DNA of 64,000 bases from a virus: positions 1 through 64,000 of the IMG/VR virus record IMGVR_UViG_3300027759_000070; one strand, given 5' to 3'. Shown here piece after piece: positions 1 through 7,352 of the stretch. The position numbers and the translations under genes are program-made. Position 1 is the stretch's first letter; each line of letters starts with the position of its first letter. Below the pieces are notes generated by a model that saw only the letters and a program-made list of their open reading frames with translations, was not told the DNA's origin and ran no database searches.

Positions 1-1
1 G

Positions 2-115
2 TTGGATGATCGTCAGGTTGATCGGAGCGGGATTGAGTACTGGCTCACTTACCTCAAGACTCACGAGGACGCTCACTCCCCTCGCTACTTCGCCATGATC
101 TTCGGGGCTGAGTAG
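2..115 (+). CDS. C-terminal end of an unrecognised protein (5' partial)
   Basis: An open frame runs from the window edge to TAG at 113-115 and gives 37 residues ending in FAMIFGAE. Its codons are GC-rich (CTC, GCC, CGC), unlike every other gene here. The frame is supported only by that codon use and by the terminator-like hairpin that follows. I do not recognise the family. It may belong to a different replicon joined to the phage contig. Confidence 0.4.
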   Translation: MDDRQVDRSGIEYWLTYLKTHEDAHSPRYFAMIFGAE

Positions 116-140
116 CCCCCCCCCCCCTTCGGTCTGACTC

Positions 141-167
141 GACCCCCTCCAACTTCGGACGGGGGTC
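141..167 (+). terminator. GC-rich hairpin, possible terminator
   Basis: GACCCCC (141-147) pairs with GGGGGTC (161-167), and TCC (148-150) can pair with GGA (157-159) inside it around an AACTTC loop. TTGT follows, so the U tract is weak. It lies 25 nt after the partial gene. Confidence 0.45.
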
Positions 168-409
168 TTGTCGTATACACATCATGCTTACGGCGCAAGC
201 CACCCCCTCTCCCCGCGAGCCACTAGGCTGCTCCCCGCCCGACACCTCCAGTGTACCACACTGCGTTCTAATACACAAGCCCAATCTCACACCTTGAGGT
301 ATTTTAATGTTGCTGTATGCGTATAAAACATGATGAGGGGGGAGGGGGGGATGCCTAAAAATTTTTTTGGTATTTTTTGGAAGTTTTTCCTTAAAGAAAT
401 TTTTTATAA

Positions 410-415
410 TAAATA
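410..415 (+). promoter_or_regulatory. Late promoter box TAAATA
   Basis: TAAATA ends 5 nt before the ATG at 421, the standard spacing in this genome. Confidence 0.7.
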
Positions 416-420
416 CGATT

Positions 421-786
421 ATGATTACCTTTAAAGAATATTATCAAGTTAACGAACAAGTAAACTTAGATACTATTCAATCCGCTTTGGACATTGCTGG
501 ATTGGAGCCTACTATTGGGACTGGGGCTGATATAGCAAATACTATTATTTCTGGATTAAGAGCAGCATTTTCTAAAACTTCTGATGAAAGGAAGAAGCAT
601 ATCTTAAATGCGGCTATTAGTGGTGTTTCTATATTACCGTTTGGTGATATAGTAAAACTATTGAAACTTAGGAAGTCCAAGAAAGTAGCCAAGCTTGCAG
701 TTAAAGGTGCAAGAGGTTTAAAGACTTTAGCTAAGTCTAAACAATCAGCAGGTAATAGATTTGATAGTGAACCTATTCAGAAGTAG
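421..786 (+). CDS. Small protein with capsid-targeting-like N-terminus
   Basis: The protein has 121 residues. The ATG at 421 was chosen over an upstream TTG because a TAAATA box ends exactly 5 nt before it and because the protein then begins MITFKEYYQVNEQ, which resembles the MKTYQEFIAEA start of T4 internal proteins. VNE at residues 9-11 could be a prohead protease site of the [L/I/V]-x-E type. Residues 25-95 are moderately hydrophobic (SGVSILPFGDIVKLLKL), followed by a basic tail rich in Lys. The family is unknown. I infer a packaged internal protein. The end overlaps the convergent next gene by 14 nt. Confidence 0.75.
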   Translation: MITFKEYYQVNEQVNLDTIQSALDIAGLEPTIGTGADIANTIISGLRAAFSKTSDERKKHILNAAISGVSILPFGDIVKLLKLRKSKKVAKLAVKGARGLKTLAKSKQSAGNRFDSEPIQK

Positions 787-1489
787 ACTTCTTACTTAAT
801 AATTCGGCTCTCGTTGGTCTGAATTCTTTCTTAGGCATATTACCTCTAGAGAATAATTGCTTAGATCTCTGGAATGTTCCCTTTGGTACTGCTTCTTTAC
901 CTTTGGTAGCTAGTGTATCTCTTACTGCTCCGTATATCTTGTGTGCTTCGTTCTTGTGGGCTTCTAATCTTCGGGTCATTACCTGAAGTTCGCATTGAAT
1001 TCCGTTTACTACTAGTATAAGATGGTGTGAACCAAAGTATCCAAAATCTACATCAGATCCTCTTTCTTTTACTTCATGATTAAAAGTAGGAACCTTTCTT
1101 TTAACATCTTTTACAAAATTCTCTACCTGCTCTTGGTCATTGAAATATATGGTTGCTCTAACCAAATCATTCATTCCTGCTAATGTTCTAGATTTTCTAA
1201 TGATTACTTTGGACACAACGGATTTAAATGACTTCACTCCCCCAAAGTTTAAACTCATGGTCGAACTATTAATCCCCTTTGATTCAATATACTTTTCCAA
1301 TATCTTTCTATACTGTCTTGCTGTTTGTAGAAGCTTAGGCTGAACTTTACGATAAACATCTTTTAATTTCCTTATCAATACGTTCTGAGATACGGACCCG
1401 CTAGAATTTAATTTATCGAATTCTTTTACTTCGGGAAGCTTTGTGAGGTATAATTCAGAAGCTTGGTAATATTCTAGGAACGTAAACAT
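773..1489 (-). CDS. RelA/SpoT-fold nucleotidyltransferase-like protein with capsid-targeting-like N-terminus
   Basis: The protein has 238 residues. It begins MFTFLEYYQASE, close to the T4 internal-protein leader. Residues 83-187 match the RelA/SpoT synthetase pattern: GGVKSFKSVVSKV (like the RVKS..S...K strand), GMNDLVRATIYF at 105-116 (like I.DLVG.RI), GYFGSHHLILVVNG at 150-163 (like GY.S.H..V...G) and IQCELQVMT at 164-172 (like EIQIRT, with the Arg replaced by Met). The HD hydrolase, TGS and ACT domains of long RSH enzymes are absent. Family members make (p)ppGpp or, as toxins, pyrophosphorylate tRNA or adenosine. I infer a virion-delivered RSH-like protein; activity is unproven. The hexamer 5 nt before the ATG is TAACTA, a weak version of the late box. 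Confidence 0.7.
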   Translation of the reverse strand: MFTFLEYYQASELYLTKLPEVKEFDKLNSSGSVSQNVLIRKLKDVYRKVQPKLLQTARQYRKILEKYIESKGINSSTMSLNFGGVKSFKSVVSKVIIRKSRTLAGMNDLVRATIYFNDQEQVENFVKDVKRKVPTFNHEVKERGSDVDFGYFGSHHLILVVNGIQCELQVMTRRLEAHKNEAHKIYGAVRDTLATKGKEAVPKGTFQRSKQLFSRGNMPKKEFRPTRAELLSKKSTSE

Positions 1490-1510
1490 AATAATAGTTA
1501 TTCTTATATC

Positions 1511-1516
1511 TAAATA
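1511..1516 (+). promoter_or_regulatory. Late promoter box TAAATA
   Basis: CTAAATAA; the box ends 5 nt before the ATG at 1522. Confidence 0.7.
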
Positions 1517-1521
1517 AAATT

Positions 1522-1950
1522 ATGATGTTGTTTAAAGAATTTTTCGATAAAGATAAAAATTCAAAAGTAAGTTATAGTGCAATTGTTCTTGATGACGAAT
1601 CTAGAAACTTATTATTATCCTCTCCTGAGATACTAAAATATTTAAATCCTAAACATCAGATCATTGCTCACCACATGACTATTAAGATGGGTGGTCTAGA
1701 AAATAGCGCATACAAGAACAAAGAAGGTACTAGGGAAACACTAACCGCAACTCATATTGGAATATCAAATGATGGTAATGTCATTGCGGTAAAGGTTGAT
1801 GGTCAAAGTGCAAATCAAATACCCCACATCACAATATCAATTAATCGTCACGAAAAAGCCAAACCGAAAGACAGTAATAATATTACCAACTGGAAACCTC
1901 TTAAGTCCCCTATTAGACTCACAGGGATTGTAGAGCAGATCAGACATTAG
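1522..1950 (+). CDS. 2H phosphoesterase-like protein
   Basis: The protein has 142 residues. Two H-x-T motifs, H51-M-T53 (AHHMTIKMG) and H102-I-T104 (PHITISIN), about 50 residues apart, are the hallmark of the 2H (LigT/CPDase) phosphoesterase superfamily, which acts on cyclic phosphates and 2'-5' or 3'-5' linked oligonucleotides. T4-family phages use a 2H enzyme, Acb1, to destroy cyclic nucleotide signals of CBASS defence; the size and motif layout here fit such a role, but I cannot show homology to Acb1. The N-terminus MMLFKEFFDKDK resembles the capsid-targeting leader of neighbouring genes, so delivery with the DNA is possible. It overlaps the convergent gene by 4 nt. Confidence 0.7.
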   Translation: MMLFKEFFDKDKNSKVSYSAIVLDDESRNLLLSSPEILKYLNPKHQIIAHHMTIKMGGLENSAYKNKEGTRETLTATHIGISNDGNVIAVKVDGQSANQIPHITISINRHEKAKPKDSNNITNWKPLKSPIRLTGIVEQIRH

Positions 1951-2366
1951 TGTGCTGGTTCTTCGTCTACTATCTCTACTGGTATTTGTTTCCAGCCTGA
2001 TCTTTTTGCAATAGTAAACGTACTGTTCCCGTCCACTACTTTATAATAACCATTATTTATTTCCTTTACCGATATGGGTTGTCTGGAACTCATACCATTA
2101 TCATCATGATTGGCTTTTGTAAACATAACAATTAGTGCATGTCTAATACCAGATTCTCTTGCACGCATGTTTTGTAGTTTATCTACATCCATCATTACTA
2201 AATTAGGATAATCCATCTTAAAATATAATTCGGGTTCTTCTGGTAGGGGCAACATTTCCTCATCTGATAGATGTTCGTACTTTGCTAAAAGATCTTCATA
2301 TACATTTTCATTTGGGTACAGATTTGTATATATTTCTTGTAGTAATTTTAATTCGGATCTTTGCAT
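1947..2366 (-). CDS. ParB/sulfiredoxin-like domain protein with LLQE leader
   Basis: The protein has 139 residues and begins MQRSELKLLQEIY, nearly the same leader as the gene at 3069-3536. LQE at 9-11 fits a prohead-protease site. The C-terminal third (PISVKEINNGYYKVVDGNSTFTIAKRSG..., ending in PVEIVDEE) has the pattern of the ParB/Srx fold: a conserved DGN turn, then an alpha helix, then G..IPV. Such domains bind or cleave nucleic acid or bind nucleotides, and this assignment is moderate. It is the last of a run of four minus-strand genes (5182 to 1947) with only 2 nt before it, so it is probably co-transcribed. Confidence 0.6.
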   Translation of the reverse strand: MQRSELKLLQEIYTNLYPNENVYEDLLAKYEHLSDEEMLPLPEEPELYFKMDYPNLVMMDVDKLQNMRARESGIRHALIVMFTKANHDDNGMSSRQPISVKEINNGYYKVVDGNSTFTIAKRSGWKQIPVEIVDEEPAH

Positions 2367-2368
2367 AA

Positions 2369-3067
2369 CTATCTTTTAAATGTTAATTTAGATCCAGCAA
2401 CCTGTAACACTTCTTCCCAAGGAATACGGGTAATCGCATCCATCTTCCCTCTTTGATGTGATGGTCTTCTGAAAATCTTGGGGAAGATTGCTTCTGCTGG
2501 ATTTTCTACCATTGGGAAATACTTGGAAGTATTGGGTCCGTCTATTAGATTCATAATATCAAATAATTTTCCACTTGGTATCACCTGAGTTAATTTCTTC
2601 TGTATTAGATCTCTTAGTCCATGTGTTCTTACGAATTGAAGATGATCCCCCTGCTGGAATGAGATGTAGTTGCCTTGGGCGAATAACCAACCTTTATAGT
2701 ATCCCTCATTTATAAGTTCTACCAAAAGATTTCCGTTTATTACCTTGTTACCTTTTGTTTCTACGGAACCAGAGTTTCTTCCTGCTCTTACATTTTCGGG
2801 TAAGTCCATCCATGCAGGAACTAACTTACCTGCCTTGTCTTTCTTTCCTTCAAAAACAAAAAAGTCTATTCCTGCCTTTTCTTGTTCCTTTGAGGCGGTA
2901 TTTACGATGTACCCATTTTCTTCCATGATACCACGGAATTCGTCTTCGGTCCTTTGACCTTTATTCTGACGATGCTGGTGTTGTTGTACAGTTTCTCCTT
3001 CTCTTTGTTTAGAAGCCTGTGCTTCTAATAGAAGAGCCTCAACTAGTAAATCAAATTTAAATTTCAT
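2369..3067 (-). CDS. PD-(D/E)XK nuclease-like protein with capsid-targeting-like N-terminus
   Basis: The protein has 232 residues. The start MKFKFDLLVEALLLEAQ carries two LxE sites (LVE at 8-10, LLE at 13-15). The core fits a PD-(D/E)XK nuclease: E41/E43 in a helix (EDEFRGIMEE), then GIDF with D68, then E103-T-K105 (SVETKGNK), followed by a helix (NLLVELINEG). If packaged and injected it could act on host DNA; that is inference. The residue pattern is clear but the family has no name I can give. It lies 1 nt from the upstream gene and 2 nt from the downstream gene, so it is one operon with them. Confidence 0.6.
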   Translation of the reverse strand: MKFKFDLLVEALLLEAQASKQREGETVQQHQHRQNKGQRTEDEFRGIMEENGYIVNTASKEQEKAGIDFFVFEGKKDKAGKLVPAWMDLPENVRAGRNSGSVETKGNKVINGNLLVELINEGYYKGWLFAQGNYISFQQGDHLQFVRTHGLRDLIQKKLTQVIPSGKLFDIMNLIDGPNTSKYFPMVENPAEAIFPKIFRRPSHQRGKMDAITRIPWEEVLQVAGSKLTFKR

Positions 3068-3068
3068 A

Positions 3069-3536
3069 CTAGGCAGTAAGGTATGCTACGACTTCATACA
3101 TGGGACGATCATATTGCATTTCGTCCTGTCCTTCTCTTCCCTGCCATGCGGCAGTCACATGGATTCTATAGTAATCCGATACCAAAGGATGCTCTACATA
3201 AGGATCGCTATTTTTTTCATCTTTCTTTCTAAGTCTCAACAAGCGGAACTCTGGTCCTGCTCCTGCACTGGTTCCATAACTTCCTCTGAATCCATCAACA
3301 GGAGTATCTAATTCAAAACCAACACTTGCCAATACCTCAGACAAAGGTCGAATGAAATCATTGGGACGAAATACTTTGGTAATACCCTTTAAGATATTAT
3401 TTGAATGTATTGCATTTTGGATTTGTTTTACTTCTCTGGGGCTTAAACGAACTCCATCTTCATGATGGGATTTTTTAAAGTTTTCGTTTACCTTAGAGTA
3501 TACTTCTTGTAAAAGTTCAAATTCGGATCTTTGCAT
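3069..3536 (-). CDS. Unknown protein with MQRSE..LLQE leader
   Basis: The protein has 155 residues. It shares the leader MQRSEFELLQEVY with the gene at 1947-2366; LQE at 9-11 is a likely prohead-protease site. The rest is hydrophilic and alpha/beta with no motif I recognise. The two leaders are alike while the bodies differ, which points to a detachable signal peptide rather than a gene duplication. A TAAATA box overlapping the stop codon of the upstream gene ends 5 nt before this ATG, so it can be transcribed on its own. Confidence 0.65.
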   Translation of the reverse strand: MQRSEFELLQEVYSKVNENFKKSHHEDGVRLSPREVKQIQNAIHSNNILKGITKVFRPNDFIRPLSEVLASVGFELDTPVDGFRGSYGTSAGAGPEFRLLRLRKKDEKNSDPYVEHPLVSDYYRIHVTAAWQGREGQDEMQYDRPMYEVVAYLTA

Positions 3537-3541
3537 AAATT

Positions 3542-3547
3542 TATTTA
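3542..3547 (-). promoter_or_regulatory. Late promoter box TAAATA
   Basis: The box overlaps the stop codon of the upstream gene and ends 5 nt before the ATG at 3536. Confidence 0.65.
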
Positions 3548-5182
3548 GTCTAAAGTTGGTTTAGCTAATTTCTTTCTCTTAATTCCTTTTGGAGGAGTTC
3601 CGTGAACATAGAGGTAGGTTCCTAGAACGTCCTTACGGGTGGCGGGAACGTCCGCTTCACCGGGCAGTACAATGACAATATACTGATTCGGTTGTCCCTG
3701 TGGAGTATTAAACATTTCATCCATGCTTAATATATTTGCAGGATTTAATTTAAACTCTTTTGCCATTGCTTGCTTGAATTCTTGTAGTGCCTGTGAACTA
3801 TTATACTTCCACTTATCTTCTACTAAATTTTGTGCATCTTTCAATTCTGCTGGTCTGAGTTTTAATGATCTGTTGTTATGAACCACGTTATCATGTTCCG
3901 ATGGTAATAACAATACAACATAACCAGAATAACCAGCAGGATTACTTTGATATTCATCATAGGTTAAAAATTTGTCGGCATTTACTTTGAATAAGTTTGC
4001 CATTAAATTTTTAAATTGTATGATTTGTTTTGGTCCCTTGTATGTATATTCTTTATGAATCAAGTCATGCAAGACTACCCCAGAATTCAATACTCTGGGT
4101 ATAATGTCTGAATGCTTATCAGCATATCTATCAATTAGATTATCTTGTCTACCTTCAAAAGAAAAGTTCCAAATAAAATTATCAGGAATGTTTGTCATAC
4201 CCTTCACCAACTTTACTTCCTTGGTGTATGCATAGAACAATATATTAGGCATAGAACGAGCAGTGTCCATTGCCATTTGGATATATTTCTCTGATATCAT
4301 ATCCCCCGAATCATTGAAACGAATTACGGTCTTTACATTATTACGATCATTTTCTCTCTTGTAACCGATAATCTCCCAATGTAATTGATCCTTATAACCC
4401 TCATAATCATTCATCAAGTAATTAAGAATCCTTGTTTGTCTTAGCGTAGGTCCGCTTTGTACCAAGTAATTTCCCAACATTGCATAACAAACTTTCATAC
4501 ATTGTCCTGCATGAGGACATGTTGTTACAATTAAAAATTCTCCTGTTGATTCGTTTACAACCAAACCTCTTAATGCGGGTAATGTAGTATTATAATATAT
4601 CGCATCACTACCAGCAGACTTCATCATTTTACCATTAGTAGCAAGAAGATCGTCTGGTCTTTGCATGATCATCTTTTTGAATTCATCAACATCTATTAAA
4701 TCTACGGGATTATTGTTTGCATCGGTTAAAACTACTGCCTTGATTTCGTCAATTCGTTTTTCTCTGTTCTTATGTTTTAAGAACGGTGCTTCGACTTCGG
4801 GCTTTATTGGTATATTACTTGCATGTACTAAAGGCTTTTTATATTTGGCATTTGGATTTCTTTTAAGTTCTGCTTGTGCTTGGGGACTATCAAATACACG
4901 ATCTGCCAAGAATTTTTTTAAATTATCTACACTTATTGGATTTGCACTTGCCTGAATTTCGTTAAACTTGCTAGGATCGTTTGCATCTTGATCATAGACC
5001 TCTTCGTCCTCGTTTTCTGGCTGCATACTCTGTACATTTTCTTTATCATCAAATAAAGATTCTGCTGGTTCGATTAAACTAATAAAACCCGGAGGCATGT
5101 TCATACCCTTCGTCGGACCCATCGTTTTTTCTAAAATAACCCTATATGCCTTTTCCAAAAGTAAAGAATCTTTGTCAACCAT
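3545..5182 (-). CDS. GP88-like protein with Cys cluster and cleavable leader
   Basis: The protein has 545 residues. It starts MVDKDSLLLEKAYRVILEK with LLE and ILE sites, then an acidic linker (residues 40-75). Residues 195-330 match the phage 'gene product 88' family: NTTLPALRG, then TTCPHAGQCMKVCYA with a Cys-x5-Cys-x3-Cys cluster, then R..N...., VIRFNDSGDM and an aromatic NFSFEGR strand. The biochemical role of this family is not known; the Cys cluster could bind zinc or an iron-sulfur cluster. Two repeated C-terminal blocks (around 400-440 and 475-520, each with a helix, NPA(G/N), then a strand YVVLLLPSEHD / YIVIVLPGEAD) look like an internal duplication. The late promoter lies at 5188-5193. 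Confidence 0.6.
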   Translation of the reverse strand: MVDKDSLLLEKAYRVILEKTMGPTKGMNMPPGFISLIEPAESLFDDKENVQSMQPENEDEEVYDQDANDPSKFNEIQASANPISVDNLKKFLADRVFDSPQAQAELKRNPNAKYKKPLVHASNIPIKPEVEAPFLKHKNREKRIDEIKAVVLTDANNNPVDLIDVDEFKKMIMQRPDDLLATNGKMMKSAGSDAIYYNTTLPALRGLVVNESTGEFLIVTTCPHAGQCMKVCYAMLGNYLVQSGPTLRQTRILNYLMNDYEGYKDQLHWEIIGYKRENDRNNVKTVIRFNDSGDMISEKYIQMAMDTARSMPNILFYAYTKEVKLVKGMTNIPDNFIWNFSFEGRQDNLIDRYADKHSDIIPRVLNSGVVLHDLIHKEYTYKGPKQIIQFKNLMANLFKVNADKFLTYDEYQSNPAGYSGYVVLLLPSEHDNVVHNNRSLKLRPAELKDAQNLVEDKWKYNSSQALQEFKQAMAKEFKLNPANILSMDEMFNTPQGQPNQYIVIVLPGEADVPATRKDVLGTYLYVHGTPPKGIKRKKLAKPTLD

Positions 5183-5187
5183 AGAGT

Positions 5188-5193
5188 TATTTA
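5188..5193 (-). promoter_or_regulatory. Late promoter box TAAATA
   Basis: The box ends 5 nt before the ATG at 5182. Confidence 0.7.
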
Positions 5194-5228
5194 TTTATTC
5201 TGCTATATATTTAAATAGAAAGGTAAAA

Positions 5229-5234
5229 TAAATA
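5229..5234 (+). promoter_or_regulatory. Late promoter box TAAATA
   Basis: The box ends 5 nt before the ATG at 5240; it is divergent from the box at 5188-5193. Confidence 0.7.
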
Positions 5235-5239
5235 AAGTA

Positions 5240-6469
5240 ATGGATGACATATTAGCAAAACACTTGACCAGTACTCTTTTGCTATTAAAAAATGACGAAA
5301 AAAATAAAACCACTGTAGATGAAACAATAATACCTTATTATTCTTATAAGATAATTGATAATTTATTTCATGTAAAAACAGATGGCAATACCATTGTGTC
5401 CGAAAATAAAGGTTACTGGAGAGATAAACCTATACTAGAATACAATAATAATAAATATGTTTTACTAGAATCATCTAGTAATATAGTAAGAATTGACAAT
5501 TTAGGGATAACCTCCGAGAGTATTACTCCCTATATAATGGATACAAAGAATAAGGAAGAACAGATTAGTAGTAATTTGTTAAAATCCATTAAGAATATTA
5601 TAACAACAAGTAAACCTCTTGTCAAACAAAAAGAGAAACCAATTGTTAAAAAGCCTAAAATTGTTAAAAATGAATTAACTCCTTCTGAACCAGAAATAAA
5701 GGCAGTAGTAAATACTAATCCTGTTTCTGATTTGACGGCAATAAAGAACATAATGGAACCATTGGATTCTAATATTACTCAAGAATTAGAACAACAACCT
5801 AAACCAGAGATTCCAAGTCCAGAAGAAATTGTTAAAAATGTCAACGAAATATCCCCTAAAAAAACGACTGATAAAAATTCGGTTATTTCTCACTATGTAA
5901 ATACACTCAAAAAGTCAGATCAACAGACAAAAGTAGAACCAAAACCAGAAGAAAGTACAGTTAATTACATAGATAATGGTAAGCCTAAGTCAATTGAAGA
6001 AGAATTATTCACCCTTCTAGATGCTAAAAAAGACGATCCTAGAATTAAACGTCTCTTTAGTCACTATACAGAACAAACTAAAAAGGAAGTTCATGAGATT
6101 AATGAGAAATATGCTAAACAATACTTGGCTAAATTGCTCGAAAACAGTGGTGGTGGAGGTACAAGCAACAGTGCCGTAGACTATTCCAAGGGGGGAATCA
6201 TCGATGGTGCCCTTACTATCACCTCTACTTTATCTGTTGGAGGGATGATTTATGGTATAATAGATAATAAACGTGTTTTTAATATCGGTAATACCACAGA
6301 TACCGATTATGTTTTAGACCATAACTTCAATACCAAAGATTTAATTGTTAATGTTTATGATGTGAATGATGAAATCGTATTAACCTCTATCAAAAACATT
6401 AACAATAATCAAACCTTAATATCTTTTAGTGAGCCTATAGAAAATATTAAGGTTGTTATTATGAGATAA
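5240..6469 (+). CDS. Probable virion fibre or appendage protein
   Basis: The protein has 409 residues. The middle (115-250) is a Pro/Lys/Glu-rich linker, residues 250-300 look helical, then a GGGG hinge is followed by a glycine-rich beta segment (SKGGIIDGALTITSTLSVGGMIYG) typical of phage fibre shafts. The last 60 residues (from IGNTTDTDYVLDHNF) form a compact beta unit like the knob often found at the end of T4-like fibre proteins. The function is inferred only from this architecture. It has a late promoter with the standard 5-nt spacing and ends 1 nt before the convergent gene. Confidence 0.55.
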   Translation: MDDILAKHLTSTLLLLKNDEKNKTTVDETIIPYYSYKIIDNLFHVKTDGNTIVSENKGYWRDKPILEYNNNKYVLLESSSNIVRIDNLGITSESITPYIMDTKNKEEQISSNLLKSIKNIITTSKPLVKQKEKPIVKKPKIVKNELTPSEPEIKAVVNTNPVSDLTAIKNIMEPLDSNITQELEQQPKPEIPSPEEIVKNVNEISPKKTTDKNSVISHYVNTLKKSDQQTKVEPKPEESTVNYIDNGKPKSIEEELFTLLDAKKDDPRIKRLFSHYTEQTKKEVHEINEKYAKQYLAKLLENSGGGGTSNSAVDYSKGGIIDGALTITSTLSVGGMIYGIIDNKRVFNIGNTTDTDYVLDHNFNTKDLIVNVYDVNDEIVLTSIKNINNNQTLISFSEPIENIKVVIMR

Positions 6470-6470
6470 A

Positions 6471-6764
6471 CTACATTACAGTAGTTCCGTAGTATTGAGT
6501 ACGAAGATATAATTTACTTCCACTAGTTCCTTTTGCACTTAAAGAACTTAAATTAGTCAATCCACAAAATACAAACTCATCATTTGCACTTAAAAGATAA
6601 CCTACTGTAGGGTTTGCAGGATCAAATATTTCTGCTGTACTTGTTCTTGGTCTTACGCTTACTTGGGAACACTCTTGATTAAGAGCAGACAATGTTTCTA
6701 TACTAGAAGAACCAAAAGTATAAACAAAAGTTTTACAAAAATTACGATTTACAAAATTAGGCAT
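6471..6764 (-). CDS. Small probable virion protein
   Basis: The protein has 97 residues, rich in Ser, Thr, Asn and aromatic residues, with beta character (KTFVYTFGSSS, YLLSANDEFVFCGLTNL). It has no leader peptide and no recognised motif. The small size, beta content and late promoter suggest a structural or decoration protein, which is a guess. Confidence 0.5.
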   Translation of the reverse strand: MPNFVNRNFCKTFVYTFGSSSIETLSALNQECSQVSVRPRTSTAEIFDPANPTVGYLLSANDEFVFCGLTNLSSLSAKGTSGSKLYLRTQYYGTTVM

Positions 6765-6769
6765 AAGAA

Positions 6770-6775
6770 TATTTA
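6770..6775 (-). promoter_or_regulatory. Late promoter box TAAATA
   Basis: The box ends 5 nt before the ATG at 6764. It touches the -35 of the divergent early promoter at 6777. Confidence 0.65.
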
Positions 6776-6776
6776 G

Positions 6777-6804
6777 TTGACACTTGAAAAAAATGTGATA
6801 TCAT
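6777..6804 (+). promoter_or_regulatory. Host-type promoter (TTGACA / TGTGA-TATCAT)
   Basis: TTGACA at 6777-6782, 16-nt spacer ending TGTGA, TATCAT at 6799-6804. It serves the gene at 6820. A TAAATA at 6807-6812 ends 7 nt before the same ATG, so early and late control may be stacked. Confidence 0.7.
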
Positions 6805-6806
6805 TG

Positions 6807-6812
6807 TAAATA
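6807..6812 (+). promoter_or_regulatory. Possible late promoter box TAAATA
   Basis: The box ends 7 nt before the ATG at 6820; the spacing is slightly long for this genome. Confidence 0.4.
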
Positions 6813-6819
6813 AAAATAT

Positions 6820-7011
6820 ATGGACATTACTAATCATATCAAACAAAGAATGAAATTCACCCTTTGTGGAAACAAAACATGCTGTCCCGTACTCACAGAA
6901 GTAGACGATAATAAGTTTACCTTGACTGATGATTATGAAGGTGAAGTCGTCTTGACAAAAGACGAACTTCATATTTTAAAGAAGTTCCTTGTTGAAAATT
7001 TGAAGGACTAA
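6820..7011 (+). CDS. Unknown small protein (63 aa)
   Basis: The protein is short and charged. Residues 13-30 hold three Cys (FTLCGNKTCCPVL), a possible metal site, and the rest is an acidic strand-helix unit. The family is unknown. It is followed by a membrane-protein gene that overlaps it as TAATG and has a GAAGGA Shine-Dalgarno at 7002-7007, one of few clear SD sites in the window. It is expressed from the early-type promoter at 6777. Confidence 0.65.
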   Translation: MDITNHIKQRMKFTLCGNKTCCPVLTEVDDNKFTLTDDYEGEVVLTKDELHILKKFLVENLKD

Positions 7012-7352
7012 TGATCTGGCATTATTGGTCTGCTGGAGTTGGTATTTGTTTGATACTCAAGTACGGCTCCATCTTAGAAGCATTTAGACAAAAAACTTCA
7101 CAAGTATTCTCTCCACTTGCGAAGTTGTATAAGTGTTGTTTGTGTATGGGATTTTGGGTAGGACTGTTATTAGTTCCCTTCTTGTACATAATTGAGGGAT
7201 ATGGTATAGAAGCATTTCTATTGCCATTTAGTATATCGTTTCTAGGATTTCTTTTTGATAGTATTATTGTCGCATTACATGCGGTGAATAACTACTTGTC
7301 TTCTGATTCTGAATCTGAATCATCTTCCGAATCATCTTCTCCCAATAAGTGA
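7011..7352 (+). CDS. Membrane protein with CxxC-GFW motif
   Basis: The protein has 113 residues. Hydrophobic segments lie near 5-18, 47-62 and 67-92. The sequence CCLCMGFWVG between the first two recalls the C.GFW signature of DUF1360-type membrane proteins. The tail is a run of Ser, Glu and Asp. The start overlaps the previous stop (TAATG) and has a good SD, so it is translated as a coupled second gene. The last 61 nt overlap the convergent gene, and both proteins end in acidic low-complexity tails read from the same DNA. Confidence 0.65.
   Translation: MIWHYWSAGVGICLILKYGSILEAFRQKTSQVFSPLAKLYKCCLCMGFWVGLLLVPFLYIIEGYGIEAFLLPFSISFLGFLFDSIIVALHAVNNYLSSDSESESSSESSSPNK

Larger units (their letters stand above)
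116..420. other. Non-coding stretch with a sharp base-composition change
   Basis: This stretch starts with a run of 12 C (116-127), holds the hairpin at 141-167, stays GC-rich to about 290, then passes a G-rich tract (338-350) into the very AT-rich phage sequence from about 356. Apart from the late promoter at 410-415 I see no gene, tRNA or repeat in it. The change in composition and codon use marks a joint of unknown origin. Confidence 0.5.

Noticed and set aside
338-352. G-rich tract as a functional G-quadruplex
   Set aside because: The G runs are long but too few and lie at a likely joint; nothing links them to a gene.
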